64,000 nucleotides of DNA from Norana najaformis (Eukaryota > Annelida > Clitellata > Crassiclitellata > Hormogastridae). The position numbers were made by a program, and so were the translations under genes. This document shows positions 1 through 11,267 of this stretch, piece by piece (the stretch's first letter is position 1; each line of letters begins with the position of its first letter). The notes beneath the pieces were generated by a model, which was given only the letters and a program-made list of their open reading frames with translations, ran no database searches and had not been told where the DNA came from. The stretch is taken from positions 1,508,741-1,572,740 of the forward strand of contig OZ029922.1 of NCBI GenBank assembly GCA_964023275.1, in the 5' to 3' direction.

Positions 1-235
1 AGAAGAAGAAGAGAAAGAGAACTGAACGTGAAAAATCAGCTGAGAGGATGAAGAGGATTGGATCAGACGACACTAGATGAACGAGAATTGGTTGCGAAGA
101 TCTGCTGAGAGGGAAGACAGGCAGGCAGGCAGACAGACAGACAGACAGACAGACACACACACACAGGCACAGACACACAGACAGACAGACAATGCATACT
201 AAGTAGCAACCCGAACTGCACTACCTATGCTCCAC
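1..235. repeat. Purine-rich start with (CAGA)/(CAGG) microsatellite
   Basis: The first 120 bases are GA-rich. Then come about four GGCA units and a run of ACAG units to about 190. No reading frame of interest. Confidence 0.8.
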
Positions 236-465
236 TAAATTGCAATGCAACGCAATCCAAAGCAATAAAACACAATACAAAAAACAACACCATGCAATAC
301 AATACAATGCATCATAAGTTAATACAATACAATGCATCATAATGCGTCATAATACAAAGCAATACAATACACAATACAATACACTGCATATATTACGATA
401 CAATACCATACATCATAATACAATGCAATGCAAAACAACGAACAACAGCACAATAAAATACAATA
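235..465. repeat. Degenerate (AATAC)/(AATGC) pentanucleotide tract
   Basis: CAATACAATAC and CAATGCAATGC variants repeat with point changes. The same kind of tract recurs at 29965-30025. Confidence 0.8.
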
Positions 466-616
466 TCGTTTAGAGAATTTGTTAAAAATGCGCTACACAA
501 CTGCCTGCTCCATACAAACATACATACATCGCATCGTCGATTGCTATTGCAGTCATGCGGGGCTCTCGGTCAAAGCGGATATTAGTCGGACCGAGGAAGG
601 GGAGAGGTCGTTCGAA

Positions 617-1250
617 TCACAATAATGAGGAGAACAGCCGGAGGGTTAATGGCTTCTGTGACGCGGAGCTACCCGGAATGGCAACCGGATGGATTGGGGT
701 GGGGAAATGAGTACGGGTAGTCGGGTATCCTTTGGGCTGAAACACGCACGCATGCAGGGTAGGACGCAGGCGGAGGGTGAGACGGAGAGGTAGAGAGTCA
801 GAAGCAGAGAGACGGAGAACGAGGAAAGGATACAATTGAGGAAAGGATAATTGAGGAAAGGATACAGTGAGGCAGAGAGACAGAGGTAGAGAGGTAGAGT
901 GATAGATAGAGAGATACATAGGTAGAAGAAGAGCTACAGCGGCAGGTGCTGAGAAGCATAGGTGGAGGAAGAGACACATGCAGAAGCAGAGATAGAGGTA
1001 GAGATACAGTGATGGAAGGAGGGAGACACAAGTAGAAGAAGAGATACAGATGTAGAGAAACTGCGGTATGGGTAGACTTACAGTGGTAGCAGGAGAGGAA
1101 CAGAAGTGGGGAGAGAGAAATACAGGCAGAGAGAGAGAGACATGTACAGAGAGAGAGACAGGTAGAAGGAGGCAGAGGCAGAGATATACAGGTGTATGCA
1201 GTGATACTCGCACGGATATTCAGAGATAGACACTCAGATTGACAGACATC
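617..1250. repeat. Purine-rich (GAGA, GGTAGA) low-complexity tract
   Basis: AGAGAGACAGAGGTAGAGAG-type sequence. The long minus-strand frame across it is only serine/leucine low complexity, so it is not called as a gene. Confidence 0.75.
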
Positions 1251-1417
1251 TCAGTACAAATCAATATACAGTAACTAAACTATTATTTATTTATCTTAGG
1301 ACAAAAGGATTGATTGGCAGAAGAACAGAATCCTGATCAGTTGTATCAATAACTCCAGTTTATCTTCGACTTATGATTTAAAAAATACGCGAAAGGGATG
1401 TCGAAGACGACGACGAT

Positions 1418-1506
1418 ATTCATTCATTCATTCACTCATTAATTCACTTATTCATTCACTTAATTCTTTCATTCACTCATTCATTTATTCATCCATTCAT
1501 TCACAG
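1418..1506. repeat. (ATTC)n microsatellite
   Basis: ATTCATTCATTCACTCATT-type tetranucleotide run with a few substitutions. Bases 1506-1717 after it hold no gene I can recognise. Confidence 0.85.
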
Positions 1507-1717
1507 CATTAATATAGAGCCCATTCAAGACATTATTGCGTCCATCGTTAAATCTTCATCATAACCCTTAAATACACATGGATGCATTCTGTATGATGAA
1601 AAATATGTATTTATGTAAATAACCAACAGATCATTAAACACGTGGTCAACTTTATTGCACTGATGCGTGACAAACAAGCCAACCGTGAACGCATGGATGC
1701 AATCATGCATGACGATG

Positions 1718-2036
1718 CTACGTATGGAACCGAATAGATTGAACTCGTGTAAAGGTAAGGTTAACAGAGGCGGATCCTGGTTTTAATTTCGGGGAGCATA
1801 CAATGCAATGTAGTCTAATCTAATCTCATTTCTTGTATTCCAGTCTCATCAATTCGAATGCCTTATATCTTATAACCCTTATATCATCTATCTGTTGTCA
1901 AATGTTTCAAATGAAACCTTAGTTTTTTCATTACATCCCTCTCCTGCTATAACTTCGCTCCCCGAAATTAAAACCAGGATCCGCCTCTGTTAACCTTACC
2001 TTTACACGAATTCAGTCTATTCGGTTCCATACGTAG
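1718..2036. mobile_element. Inverted-repeat element, 80-bp terminal arms
   Basis: Bases 1718-1797 and 1957-2036 are reverse complements with only two mismatches in 80. The outer ends read CTACGTATGGAACC and its complement. A 159-bp AT-rich spacer without coding capacity lies between. This is the form of a foldback or MITE-type non-autonomous DNA transposon. No clear target-site duplication is visible, so the true ends are uncertain. It directly abuts a hAT-like terminus on the right and may be internal to that element. Confidence 0.75.
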
Positions 2037-2129
2037 ATTTTACCCACATAGACAAAAGGTCTTTGGGGTTCTCAATAATTTTTAAGAGTATAAAGAGGTC
2101 CTAAGACCAAAAAAGTTTGAGAACCGCTG
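2037..2129 (-). mobile_element. hAT-like transposon terminus
   Basis: Read on the minus strand, the right edge begins CAGCGGTTCTCAAAC. It continues through a GGTCTTAGGACC-like palindrome and ends near ATGTGGGTAAAATC. From memory this matches the terminal inverted repeat style (CAGNGGTTCTCAA) and subterminal sequence of Charlie-group hAT elements. I cannot find the partner terminus, so this is one end only. Confidence 0.55.
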
Positions 2130-2399
2130 TAAGTCTATAGCACTTTGTTGTAAAAACATCCACATCAGTGTAGAAAAATCAGCTCAACAAAGGATGCAGA
2201 CAAAGTGTTGAACACTTTTTTAAGCAGAGTGCATGCTTCAAAGACCGTCTTAAATTACAACTTGGGCGACGCGTACTACGTAAATGAGCAGGCAGTCGAC
2301 TGGGGACTGGAAATTGCTTTCGTATGCTCGCAGATCAGTCCGCGGGATTATCCGCTGTCCGGCCTAATTGTAAATTACGCGTCTGCACTGTAACACTGG

Positions 2400-2690
2400 C
2401 CAAATATTACGTCGATATGTCTTCCTTATGGCCTGCGTACTCGTCCTGTTCCTATGCTGCCTGAAAACGAGGGAATATTCCTAGTGTTGATGTTTGCGTT
2501 GGCTGTACATACTGTAGTTGCAATAGCTGCTCCACTCCTCTGGAATAAACTCCCGCCAGAATTACGACAATTATCTGATCCATCATGCGAGCTGACCATC
2601 ACCTCACCCCTTGTAATCTCTGCGCAGGTCTTCCACTCAAAAACTGAAAACACTCCTCTTCCGCAGATCCTATCCTGAGTCCTCTTCTTT
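2400..2690 (+). pseudogene. Retrotransposon reverse transcriptase C-terminal remnant
   Basis: The plus frame reads AAPLLWNKLPPELRQLSDPS at about 2521-2585. This matches the (V/A)AP-LWNxLPxxLR signature found after the RT domain of CR1/Jockey-type LINE proteins. A shifted frame then gives a QVFHSK-LKTLLF-like end, so a one-base frameshift has broken it. It is a 5'-truncated dead copy. The preceding 2140-2400 holds no recognisable gene. Confidence 0.65.
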
Positions 2691-2921
2691 TCCTCATCCA
2701 TCCTGCAGATCCAATTCCAAACACCACCCACCTTAGCCGTCTGGCTACCTGCCTGCCTGACTGTTGAATCTCGAGATCCGAGCGCACCTGTTAAATCCTT
2801 GTTCCGGAAAACAGCGTTGGGGGATTGTCCATAAAATACGTTCCATTGCAAATGCAAATACCATTGTATTAGATATTGCCCTCTCTTTCACAGATCAGAA
2901 TGCACAAGCGACCATATGACA

Positions 2922-3055
2922 GTACATCGATGGCGCTGAGCAACTGTGAGCGAAGGAATAGCTCTAGGTCCCTACTCAGTAACCGTCTATGGGAAGGCTT
3001 GAACCTGTACTCTCCACGTTACAAGTCGAACGCTCTAACCAAACGCCTACATTGC
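2922..3055 (-). mobile_element. tRNA-headed SINE (type C), minus strand
   Basis: The element carries the complement of the box-A-like GGTTAGAGCG(T/C)TCG and of a B-box-like GGTTCAAGC, followed by GACC-GAGC and CAGCGCCATCGATG. The same order is seen in the copies at 18945, 28095, 41630 and 52865. A short (GTAT)n tract follows at 3070-3095. Bases 3100-3620 hold nothing I recognise. Confidence 0.7.
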
Positions 3056-3624
3056 CCTACTAAAGAGAAATATGTATGTATGTATGTACGTATTTATCTA
3101 GACCTCACTTTATACAATTCCATTCTATCAATCCTTACCTTAACTTAATTTAACTTCCCTTACCTTGCGAGAATAGTCCTGAAACTCAATGATGTTTTCT
3201 ACAACTCACGCGAGATCGTGCTGACAGTTATGTGCGTTTTCATTGGCTGCGAGAGAGATTTTCCAGCTGCATCAGAAGCCTCTCCTCCAACGATCATCGT
3301 TATCGTGAACACCGTGACCGTGATCCGTCCTTTCTGGAAACGTCTGCAATAGAAAGCGATCACACGGCGCTCAAGTTGCACGATTACGTCCGCAGCACAT
3401 ACATCACATTTACTCGCCCTAAAGGAACGCGGCATTTACATTGCACGAGGGAGAAGGAAAGCGTGCAGCACGGAGAGGCTCATGGTAGATAGAAAATGCG
3501 ACTATAGTCAATACACAGCCGTCTTCGCATGCGTTTATGAAAAATCAGCCTGTCATTCAGTTCGTGGACATAAATATCTGGCAGTAAAAAAATTTATTGC
3601 CTGTATCAAGATAAATGCATGCAT

Positions 3625-3850
3625 AAATACTTTGACATACTTGCACACACACACATACGGACAAACATATATACATATGCATATACATGCATACATACAT
3701 ACACAAAAACACGCATGCATATACATACATACACACATACATATATGCATGTACGCAGGCAAACATGCATGCATGCGTATATACGTGTATACAAACATAC
3801 ATACATACATGCATGCATACATACATACATACATACATATATACCTACGT
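3625..3850. repeat. (ACAT)n microsatellite with GCAT variants
   Basis: Tetranucleotide ACAT/GCAT array. It is open in several frames on both strands (Tyr-Ile-His-Thr translations), which are artefacts of the repeat. Confidence 0.9.
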
Positions 3851-4205
3851 AGATACAAAGGCCCATTTTCTGTACACTGATGACTGCGTATGTTTGCCCT
3901 GAGGGGCTGTGTAAATCCAGGAGGAACGATGTTTATAGGGTTCGGTCGGGGTGATTTAGGAAGACGCAGAAGAAACCTACATGCCCCACGATGGCTTACT
4001 AACTACTCTGTTTAGCAGCCATGATGCTGCATACATAGCGCCAGTTGTTGTGGCTAAGTCGCCAAAGTTTGAGTGAGCCACAATCCTCCCACCACTGCGT
4101 CACACTTCACCGCATCAAAACACATATATACATAAATATAACTACTACACGAAATAAGTGAACATTAAAAGAAATAAGTGAACTAATAAGTGTACACTTA
4201 ACTAC
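3851..4205. other. No gene seen
   Basis: Mixed sequence that looks like old repeat debris (GGGTTCGGTCGGGGTGATTT, CATAGCGCCAGTTGTTG). I recognise no coding exon. Confidence 0.5.
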
Positions 4206-4209
4206 TACA

Positions 4210-4425
4210 CTGAATAAGCTTCATTTCATTTCCTTTGCTTACCTTCGCTTCCCTTTGCTTACCTTCGCTTCCCTTCCCTAGATTTACTTCAAATTACCTT
4301 ACATTATCTTATCTCACCTGAACTTACCTCACCACCTCTTCTTCTCTGTTATCATCTCACCTTAACTTACATGTACTTACCTTATTTTATGTTAACTTAC
4401 CTTACCTTGCCTTTCATTGGCTTTC
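4210..4425. repeat. Degenerate CTTACCTT / CTTCCCTT repeat
   Basis: Pyrimidine-rich pentamer-like repeats (TTACCTTACATT, CTTCGCTTCCCTT). No gene. Confidence 0.7.
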
Positions 4426-5044
4426 TTGTTAATGGGCCGACATTGATGCCTACATCCCTAAAATAACAGCTTAACTGGATCGGATGGTGGATATCCTTAC
4501 TGGACAGTATTGCTATCGGTCAGCGCCGTCAGCGACGTCAGCCATCCTAATTGCCAACCTTCCGCAGCGCTGTTTGCTAACTCATTTGCTTAAAACTTCA
4601 TCTGCATAAATCGATCGAAAACAGACAGGTTGCGGTCTATTGTCGCCTTCTGCGTCACGTCCGTTGGACTATTATGTGCTCTTCGGTTAAGTAGAAAACG
4701 CAGCTTTCAACCTTCAGGTTTTCTGGACTACCTTCCTTCGTCTCGGGTTAAGAATTCTTTTTGAGAAAACGGACTGATCGTCGTTTAATGTGGACTCTAT
4801 TCACCCACCTCCTGTCATATCTGCTGTTCACTCTTGGGCTGATCGTAATCGTAATCGTAAACTCGAAATTTCTAAAGCGCTACTTAAAAGCTAAGCGCAG
4901 GGCACCAGCTTTTTCATGAGCGCTGCGTCAAGTCAGTGGGGTTGTCCAAAGATGGGCTAGGTGGTCGCAGGCTGTATAAAGCCATATCCCCTATCGGATT
5001 TGGGGTATGCATGCATATATGTGCATACGTACGTATGTATGTAT
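4426..5044. other. No gene; diverged short repeat near 4845-4920
   Basis: Bases 4845-4920 read AATCGTAATCGTAAACTCG, AAATTTCTAAAGCGC. This is like 11085-11150 and is the start of a TATAGCGC-tailed dispersed repeat. I see no exon in the rest. Confidence 0.45.
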
Positions 5045-5130
5045 CTGGCTGTTTATATAGCGCCTTTTAGGACCTCACAGAAGCGCTAAAACATCTTACA
5101 GATCTGACTTAAGATAGGTTGAAAATACTC
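5045..5130 (-). mobile_element. Short interspersed element 3' tail (TATATAGCGCC type)
   Basis: TTTATATAGCGCCTTTTAGG follows a GTAT microsatellite. On the minus strand it is a GGCGCTATATAAA tail running into the microsatellite, the layout seen at many places in the window. Confidence 0.55.
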
Positions 5131-5204
5131 CGCTGTTTGCGGCGGAACAGTATGCATATTTAATGGAAGACTGTTTCAGAAGGAAGGTGTTTTGAAACTG
5201 TACC

Positions 5205-5490
5205 AGTAATTGTAATCGTAATATAAGTGAACATTTATATAGCGCCCCTTCAGAAGTAACTCATCAGAGGAGCTTCCAACCTGACAACACCTGACCACGA
5301 TCGAACAGAATGGTCTTCAACCCCTGGCAAAATAGAGTAAGAGATAGAACAAGATGCTCATATCTCAGTAAATGCAAATGTACACGGTTTTCTATAACGA
5401 CCGCATGGCCTCGACCCTGCTCGTTTTTCAATGAATTTATCGGGTGAGATCCTTCACCACCGCTGCCCGTTTGAATGTGTCTGCATGTGG
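5205..5490 (-). mobile_element. Two abutting SINE-like repeats (types G and A)
   Basis: The left part (5205-5385) has ATTTATATAGCGCC, GGTCTTCAACCCCTGGC and AGAACAAGATGCTCAT. It matches 60482-60665. The right part (5398-5475) carries the type A core GCATGGCCTCGACCCTGC, TTTATCGGGTGAGATCC and CCGCTGCCCGTTTGAATG, also seen at 27740, 43345, 44486 and 58455. Confidence 0.65.
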
Positions 5491-5499
5491 TAAAGACTG

Positions 5500-6000
5500 C
5501 GTCTAATGCCCAGTTTTGAAGCTCGTTAAATGTCCAGATAACCGCGTTTTCCTAACAGCGTTTTCAATTTTCTTGCCCATTTCATTTCGGGGTTGTTAAT
5601 GGAAAAGTCGGTCGCTCCAAGCATAGATAAGCTGATGGCTGGATGGCGGGCATTTTCCAATTGAAGGAAGCCTTCCATGTTCTTTTAACACTAATGGCTG
5701 AAAGGAGAAAGACACTATAATGTGTCTCGAACAGCAGTATTTTCCTCCTCCTATTTTCTGACAGTTTTAAACACCATTTAAATAGATTAAGGGTACAACA
5801 GAGGGGCAAATCGTCTCTCGTTTAGACAATTAGTCATTTCTTTAAAAGTGTAAGGTAAGGCAGACGTCAACAATCCTGGTAGCCATAAGATGTCGTTAAA
5901 CACTGGATGCTACTACGTTGGACAAATAATTTACTAACAACATTGTAAGGTCTGGAAAAGCAGACACTGTAGCTCAGGATCGTGTACCCTCCTTTGATTT
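5500..6000. other. No gene seen
   Basis: Short open frames only; no recognisable domain, splice pattern or repeat. Confidence 0.5.
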
Positions 6001-6003
6001 CGC

Positions 6004-6100
6004 AAGTATGTATGTGTGTGTGTAAATGATAACTCTATAGCGCCTTTTTGCGTACTTCAAAAAGCGTTCAGCTCTGGCTTAACTGATGTTAGAGTGCCAA
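6004..6100 (-). mobile_element. TATAGCGCC-tailed short repeat after (GT)n
   Basis: GTATGTATGTGTGTGTG is followed by CTCTATAGCGCCTTTTTG and GAAAAAGCGTTCAGCTC-like sequence, again a tail joined to a microsatellite. Confidence 0.5.
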
Positions 6101-6349
6101 ACAGCGACAAGATCATTTCTATATTATTGCTTGTACAGCTGGAGGAGGTCCGCACTCGCAGTTCCGCGCAGACACGTAGAGACCGACCAACCAATTCCAA
6201 CACACGATTAACATTTGACGCATAGTCATAGTAATTTCCGATAATATTAGACACACTTTGAAAACACATTAAGATTGCTATCAGAGGGAAACAAGTATCG
6301 CGACTGGTTAGTGCTAACGATACTGTAATGTGGCCTCGAAATGGCGGTG

Positions 6350-6366
6350 ATGATAGTAGTAGTAGT

Positions 6367-6398
<32 letters not shown>

Positions 6399-6430
6399 TA
6401 GCGGTAGTGGTAGTACTAGCAGTAGTGTTT
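6350..6430. repeat. (AGT)/(AGC) trinucleotide microsatellite
   Basis: About 25 AGT/AGC/GGT triplets. Bases 6430-6950 after it show no gene I recognise. Confidence 0.85.
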
Positions 6431-7019
6431 AATATTTAACTACATCTTATGGCTGCTAAGGTCGTTGACGTCGATATTACCTTACCTTTACAACGATTTA
6501 CATAATCACTCGTGTATTCAGTAGCAAGTTACAGCAGGACTCACATCTTTAAAAGATGTGTCCAAAACACCAGCAGACAACTAGCGTCAACAAGAACTCT
6601 GACTACATTAGTATCTGATGTTTCGAGGCATGACTTTCCCAGGCGCGGCAATCCATACCGACCACGTAACACGTCGTCGACACGCTGCCGTCTTCGACCA
6701 GGACATCCATCGGACCATGTCGGACAACGGCGTAAATTTTTAATGAAGCAGCGCTGAAACCGGGTCCAGCGCCTGACCGGATCGGATGGAAATGAACACG
6801 CACGATATTCATCGTCGAAAATTATTCGAAAATTAAATGGAGGGCTGGAAATTAATAGCCAATCCGGTCTTCAGTGCCGCGAAAATCGCTATGATCGTCG
6901 TGATGGAATTTCACTCATGCCGAAAACTGACCTTTTTCAGAAATAAAATGAGATTTATTTGAAATTGGAAGCACGCGTATACAGATACTGTATGCAGATA
7001 CAAACATAGATTAGTAGAT

Positions 7020-7330
7020 ATATGGGTGGATGGATGGATGGATGGACGGACGGACGGACGGACGGACGGACGGACGGACGGACGGACGGACGGACGGACG
7101 GACGGACGGACGGACGGACGGACGGACGGACGGACGGACGGACGGACGGACGGACGGACGGACGGACGGATGGATGGATGGAGAGAGATATATATAAAAA
7201 ATTAATAGACCGGTGGATAGATAGATGGATGGCAGGACAAACAGACATACAGACATATAAAAAGATGGATATGATGGATGGATTGATGGATGGATGGATG
7301 GATGGATGGAATGATGGATGGAGGAACGGA
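7020..7330. repeat. (GGAC)n and (GGAT)n microsatellite
   Basis: About 31 uninterrupted GGAC units (7045-7170) are flanked by GGAT units. A second GGAT run lies at 7265-7320. The 125-201 residue frames over it (TDGR or RPSV repeats) are repeat artefacts. Confidence 0.95.
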
Positions 7331-7424
7331 TGGACGTACGGGCAGACACACACACACAGACAGACATTATATATATATATAGACAGAAAGACAGACTGAC
7401 ATGTAAGCAGGCAGTCATACAAAA

Positions 7425-7427
7425 AGA

Positions 7428-7468
<41 letters not shown>

Positions 7469-7485
7469 ACAGACAGACAGACAGA
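7425..7485. repeat. (GGCA)n/(GACA)n microsatellite
   Basis: About nine GGCA units, then GACA units. Bases 7490-7810 hold a TGCTGCTG-rich stretch without a supported gene. Confidence 0.9.
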
Positions 7486-7814
7486 AGCCAAAAGCTGAAA
7501 TTTTCTAATGCGCACTGGCGATGGTGGCGGATGCTTTGGTGCCATAATGCAGTCATGCACGCATCAGTGCGCAACAGTTACGGTCAGCGGGCGTGCCATC
7601 CTGCCAGAGCTGCTGTTGTTGCTGTTCATGCTGCTGCTGATGACGATGCTGAGACCGCCGAGCCAGACGATAAATTATCTTTGTGGCGCCGAAATGAGAT
7701 TAGGTTATCAACCGATGCGATATATTGTTTTCGACTAGGTCACGTGCCTCTTAAATCCGTGCCACGCATGCGCAGGGCTTAAACGCGTCGGCGACCCGGC
7801 TTCCAGCGAAAGCC

Positions 7815-8315
7815 GCCGTCCCTGCCATTGGTAAGCCACATTCGGCAAGCCACTTTTGGTAAGCCATTACCGCCTCTGAAAGGCCGCCATCGCTGCCCTT
7901 AATAAGCCGGCGCTGCCTTTAATAAGCCGGCGCTGCCTTTAATAAGCCGGCGCTGCCTTTTGATAAGCCGCCGGCGCTGCCTTCGTTGAGCTGTCGCCTT
8001 TGGTAAGCCATTGCCGCCTCTTAAAGAAAGGCCGCCGCGTGGCTTTGAAAAGCCGCTACCGCTGTCTTTAGTAAGCTATTGACTGTGATAACCCATATCG
8101 ATAAGACGCAACCTCTTCCTTTGGTAAGCCGCCGCTTTTGGAGCCGCCTTCTTTGATAAGCCGCCGCCTTCTTTGATAAGCCGCCGCCTTCTTTGATAAG
8201 CCGCCGCCTTCTTTGATAAGCCGCCGCCTTCTTTGATAAGCCGCCGCCTTCTTTGATAAGCCGCCGCCTTCTTTGATAAGCCGCCGCCTTCTTTGATAAG
8301 CCGCCGCCGTCGCCT
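7815..8315. repeat. 20-bp minisatellite built on TAAGCCGCCG
   Basis: Perfect 20-bp units (CCGCCGCCTTCTTTGATAAG) repeat seven to eight times at 8158-8306. A related unit (CGGCGCTGCCTTTAATAAGC) repeats about four times at 7900-7965, with decayed copies between. On the minus strand each unit is open in all frames, giving a KKAAAYQRRRRLI-type translation. I treat that as repeat-driven. Confidence 0.9.
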
Positions 8316-8319
8316 CTAA

Positions 8320-9050
8320 TGACTCTTATGGTCGCCACAAAGCGCTACTGAGTACAACTAAAGACTTCAAACACTGTATTCCGCGCTTTTGAGAGTAAAA
8401 AACGCGCTATACAAATGTTTTGACGCATCTATCCATGGATACATGAGATACAATGAAAGGTCTTACTCCTCACTCGCAGAGCCTTGCAGAGCGCTGACTG
8501 GTTCTTCGATAAACTTCCAGAAAGGTCATGACCTAAGTTCACATTCACGAAGGTCATCAGATCCATGTAACAATCCTGTAACAAAAAAAACATTAATTCT
8601 TCGTAAACTGTAATATATTTGTCTATTTACATAGCGACTCTTTTGGCCAAGGCATTTGAGGACATGTTTTTACACCTGCATACTGTGCACATACTGATTT
8701 TATACTTGCAGCCTTCCTGAACTTTACGGATAGTAAGTACTTTATTGCATACTGCATACTGACTTTAAGTACTTTACTGCACCGACCTATCGTGTGATGC
8801 TATCACTTCTCCAGAACCTATCTCTCGATATCAACACCAGGAGACAACATTCCCATTCAGTCGACCACGGTATCTGTGCTTATCTGCGTCTTTGTCCGTC
8901 TGCCTACGTCTGCCAGTCAAGCGTCGACGTCTTGCCCGGCCGGGGCGTTCTTTAGGGCTCAATTGATAGACGGCCGGGTGTCTTAAGGGGCGCTACGAAG
9001 GGGCCCCTCCTTTTATGACTGCACGCGGCCAGCACTACTCACTCGCCAGG
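8320..9050. other. No gene; two TATAGCG-like tails
   Basis: AAAACGCGCTATACAAATG at about 8398 is a plus-oriented repeat tail and TTTACATAGCGACTCTTTT at about 8626 a minus-oriented one. Nothing else is supported. Confidence 0.45.
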
Positions 9051-9059
9051 ACTGAACCA

Positions 9060-9580
9060 TTTGCCCAGCCCATCGATCATCCCACACCTTCTTATCCTCT
9101 TCCTCCGCTTCCTCCTTCGTCCTACTCCTCCTCCTCCTCCTGCAAGTCCTCCTCCTATAAATCCTCCTCCTCTTCCTCCTCTGCAATAACAGTAGGTTCT
9201 ATCTTTCCTTCTCCTATTCTTTCCTCTCTTCCTCCTACATTCTCCCCTTCACTCTCCTCCTCTCTCTTTTCTTCCTCGTAGTCTTCTTCCTCCCTGTCCT
9301 CCTCTTCCTCTTCTTCCTCCTCCTCCACTAAATCCTTCTTCAAAATTCTCCCCCTCCTCCTCCTCCTCTTTCTCCTCTGCAATAACATTGGCTCCTGTCT
9401 TCTCTTTGTATTTCTTCTCTTTCTCCTACCCCTCTTCGCTCTCCTCCTCTTTCTCGTCAACATTCTCTTTCTCTTCTTCCCTCTCATCCTCGATCTTCCT
9501 CTTCGTCCTATTCTCATCCTCCAAACCTCCTCCTGCTCCTTCAAATTCTCCTTCTTTATATCCTCCTCCTCTGTAGTAAC
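9060..9580. repeat. Polypyrimidine (TCCTCC/CTTCCTC) tract
   Basis: Nearly pure C/T on the plus strand for about 500 bases. The purine strand gives a lysine/glutamate/arginine low-complexity frame. Not a gene. Confidence 0.9.
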
Positions 9581-9660
9581 AGCAGCTTCTGTGCGCCTCT
9601 CACGAATTCTTCGACCGGGCATCTAAGAAGAAACAGTTCCATCTTTCTGTCCGTCTGGTT

Positions 9661-9900
9661 GTATGCGTCTCTTTGTATGTCTATCTATGTCTCATTTATC
9701 TCTCTCTTTCTCTCTGTCTTTCTGTCTGCCTGTCTGTCTGTCTGTCTCTCTATTTCGTTTTTTCTTTCCTTTTGTATGCATCTCTTTGTTTGTCCATCTA
9801 TGTCTCATTTATCTCTATCTCTCTTTCTGTCTGCCTGTCTCTGTCTTTGTCCGTCTGTCTGTCTGTCTCTCTATTTCGTTTTCTCTTTTCTTTTGTCGTT
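9661..9900. repeat. Diverged 113-bp tandem duplication of a TCTG-rich unit
   Basis: The units starting at 9661 and 9774 both run TATGC(G/A)TCTCTTTGT, ATCTATGTCTCATTTATCTC, CTGTCTGTCTG, CTCTATTTCGTTTT. Confidence 0.75.
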
Positions 9901-9954
9901 TTAGGTACAATAGTTGCAGTCGCAAGAGACTGCTGCCACATTCAAGAAATCTGA

Positions 9955-10545
9955 AAGGAGATGGGCGAAGGAATGACATCAGAGATAGCTGCAGCGCATT
10001 TACAGATGGAGAGAAGAGAATGTAGGAGAATGGAAGGGAAGGGAACGCAGGGAATAAAAAGGGAAGAGAATGGGAAAAAAGGAAAGGAAAGTGTAGGAAA
10101 AGAAGAAAAGGGAAGGAAAGGAAGGGAATGGAATGGAACGAAAGGAAGTTAGGAATTTGAAATATTATGGAAAAAGGAAAAAACGTTGAGAAAAAACAGA
10201 GAAAGAACAGAAACAAGATGAGGAGTGTGAAGAGAATGATTGATAAAAAGATGACGAGGATGGGAATTGTGAGGATCAGGGAGGATGAGAAGAGGATGAA
10301 GAAGAATGGTGAAGATGAGAAGAGGATGAAGCAGAATGGTGAAGATGAGAAGAGGATGAAGCAGAATGGTGAAGATGAGAAGAGGATGAAGGAGAATGGT
10401 GAAGATGAGAAGAGCATTGTGAGGATGAAGGAGAATGGTGAAGATGAGAAGAGGATTGTGAGGATGAGAAGAGGGTGAAGGAGGATGCTGAGGATGAGGA
10501 CAGAATGGTGAGGATGACTGAAGATAAAGGAGGATGAGTGAGGCA
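9955..10545. repeat. Purine-rich tract with a 30-bp minisatellite
   Basis: After GGAAAGGA-type sequence, a 30-bp unit (GGTGAAGATGAGAAGAGGAT + GAAGCAGAAT) repeats about five times at 10306-10470. Because 30 is a multiple of three, the plus frame reads a 10-residue repeat GEDEKRMKQN. A frame at 10167-10478 stays open, but nothing outside the repeat supports a gene. Confidence 0.8.
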
Positions 10546-10609
10546 ATCTGGACGGTTCATTTCCTAATCCAATGGCCTGCAAATCCTTTGATGCTGACAG
10601 GACTACGAC

Positions 10610-10960
10610 ATTAGTAGTTGGCAGACGATACTAGCTAGTAGCTAGCGTACGATGCTACTAGCCAGCGTACGATGCTAGTAGCTAGTTGTCGCAGTTGGCG
10701 CCGACACAACATATTGATCGATAACGCTCGCTCGCTTGCACGCAAAAACATAGTCACACGGACGGACAGTCGAGCGAAAGAAAGAAGGAAAAATGGATGA
10801 GTGGAATGATGAACGCACAGACTGAAAGATGGACAGACAGAAGGACAGACGGAAGGACAGACGTACAGATGCAAGGACAGACGGATATACGGAAACATAG
10901 CAAGACGTACACATAGCAGGACGTACACATAGCAAGACGGATACATAGCAGGACGGGCGG
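10610..10960. repeat. Short local duplications and (GGACAGAC) microsatellite
   Basis: CGTACGATGCTA...TAGC is duplicated at 10640-10685. GGACAGACGGAAGGACAGAC units lie at 10825-10880. ACATAGCAGGACGTAC repeats three times at 10895-10955. Confidence 0.7.
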
Positions 10961-11084
10961 AAGGAAGGGTCTTTTCTTTGTCGTTGCCTACCTAACGAAT
11001 CGCCAGAGGCTCCTAACGCTATTGCCTTCCTCGGCGATACTCTAACAGGCGCTAGATAAATAATGTACAGTATCACATCGTAAT

Positions 11085-11160
11085 CATAATCGTAATCTCG
11101 AAATTTACACAGCGTCCAAGGAAAGCTATGTCGCGGCAAACAAAAATTCACAGGGGCGCG
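11085..11160 (-). mobile_element. Dispersed repeat fragment (AATCGTAAT...CTCGAAATTT)
   Basis: ATCGTAATCATAATCGTAAT, CTCGAAATTTACACAGCG resembles 4845-4890 and the left edge of 5205. It is an end of a minus-oriented dispersed repeat. Confidence 0.4.
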
Positions 11161-11267
11161 AAATTATTAAAGCTACAAGCCCCGTCTTTCCCTACACGAT
11201 ACGTCTTTCTCGATGTCTATCGTTCTACAGGGAGTGCTAATGGAGCAGAAAATGTTGAAATATCTGT

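Noticed and set aside
6955-7574. ORFs of 187-201 codons with RPSV/HPSI repeats
   Set aside because: Pure products of the GGAC/GGAT tetranucleotide array; open in several frames on both strands.
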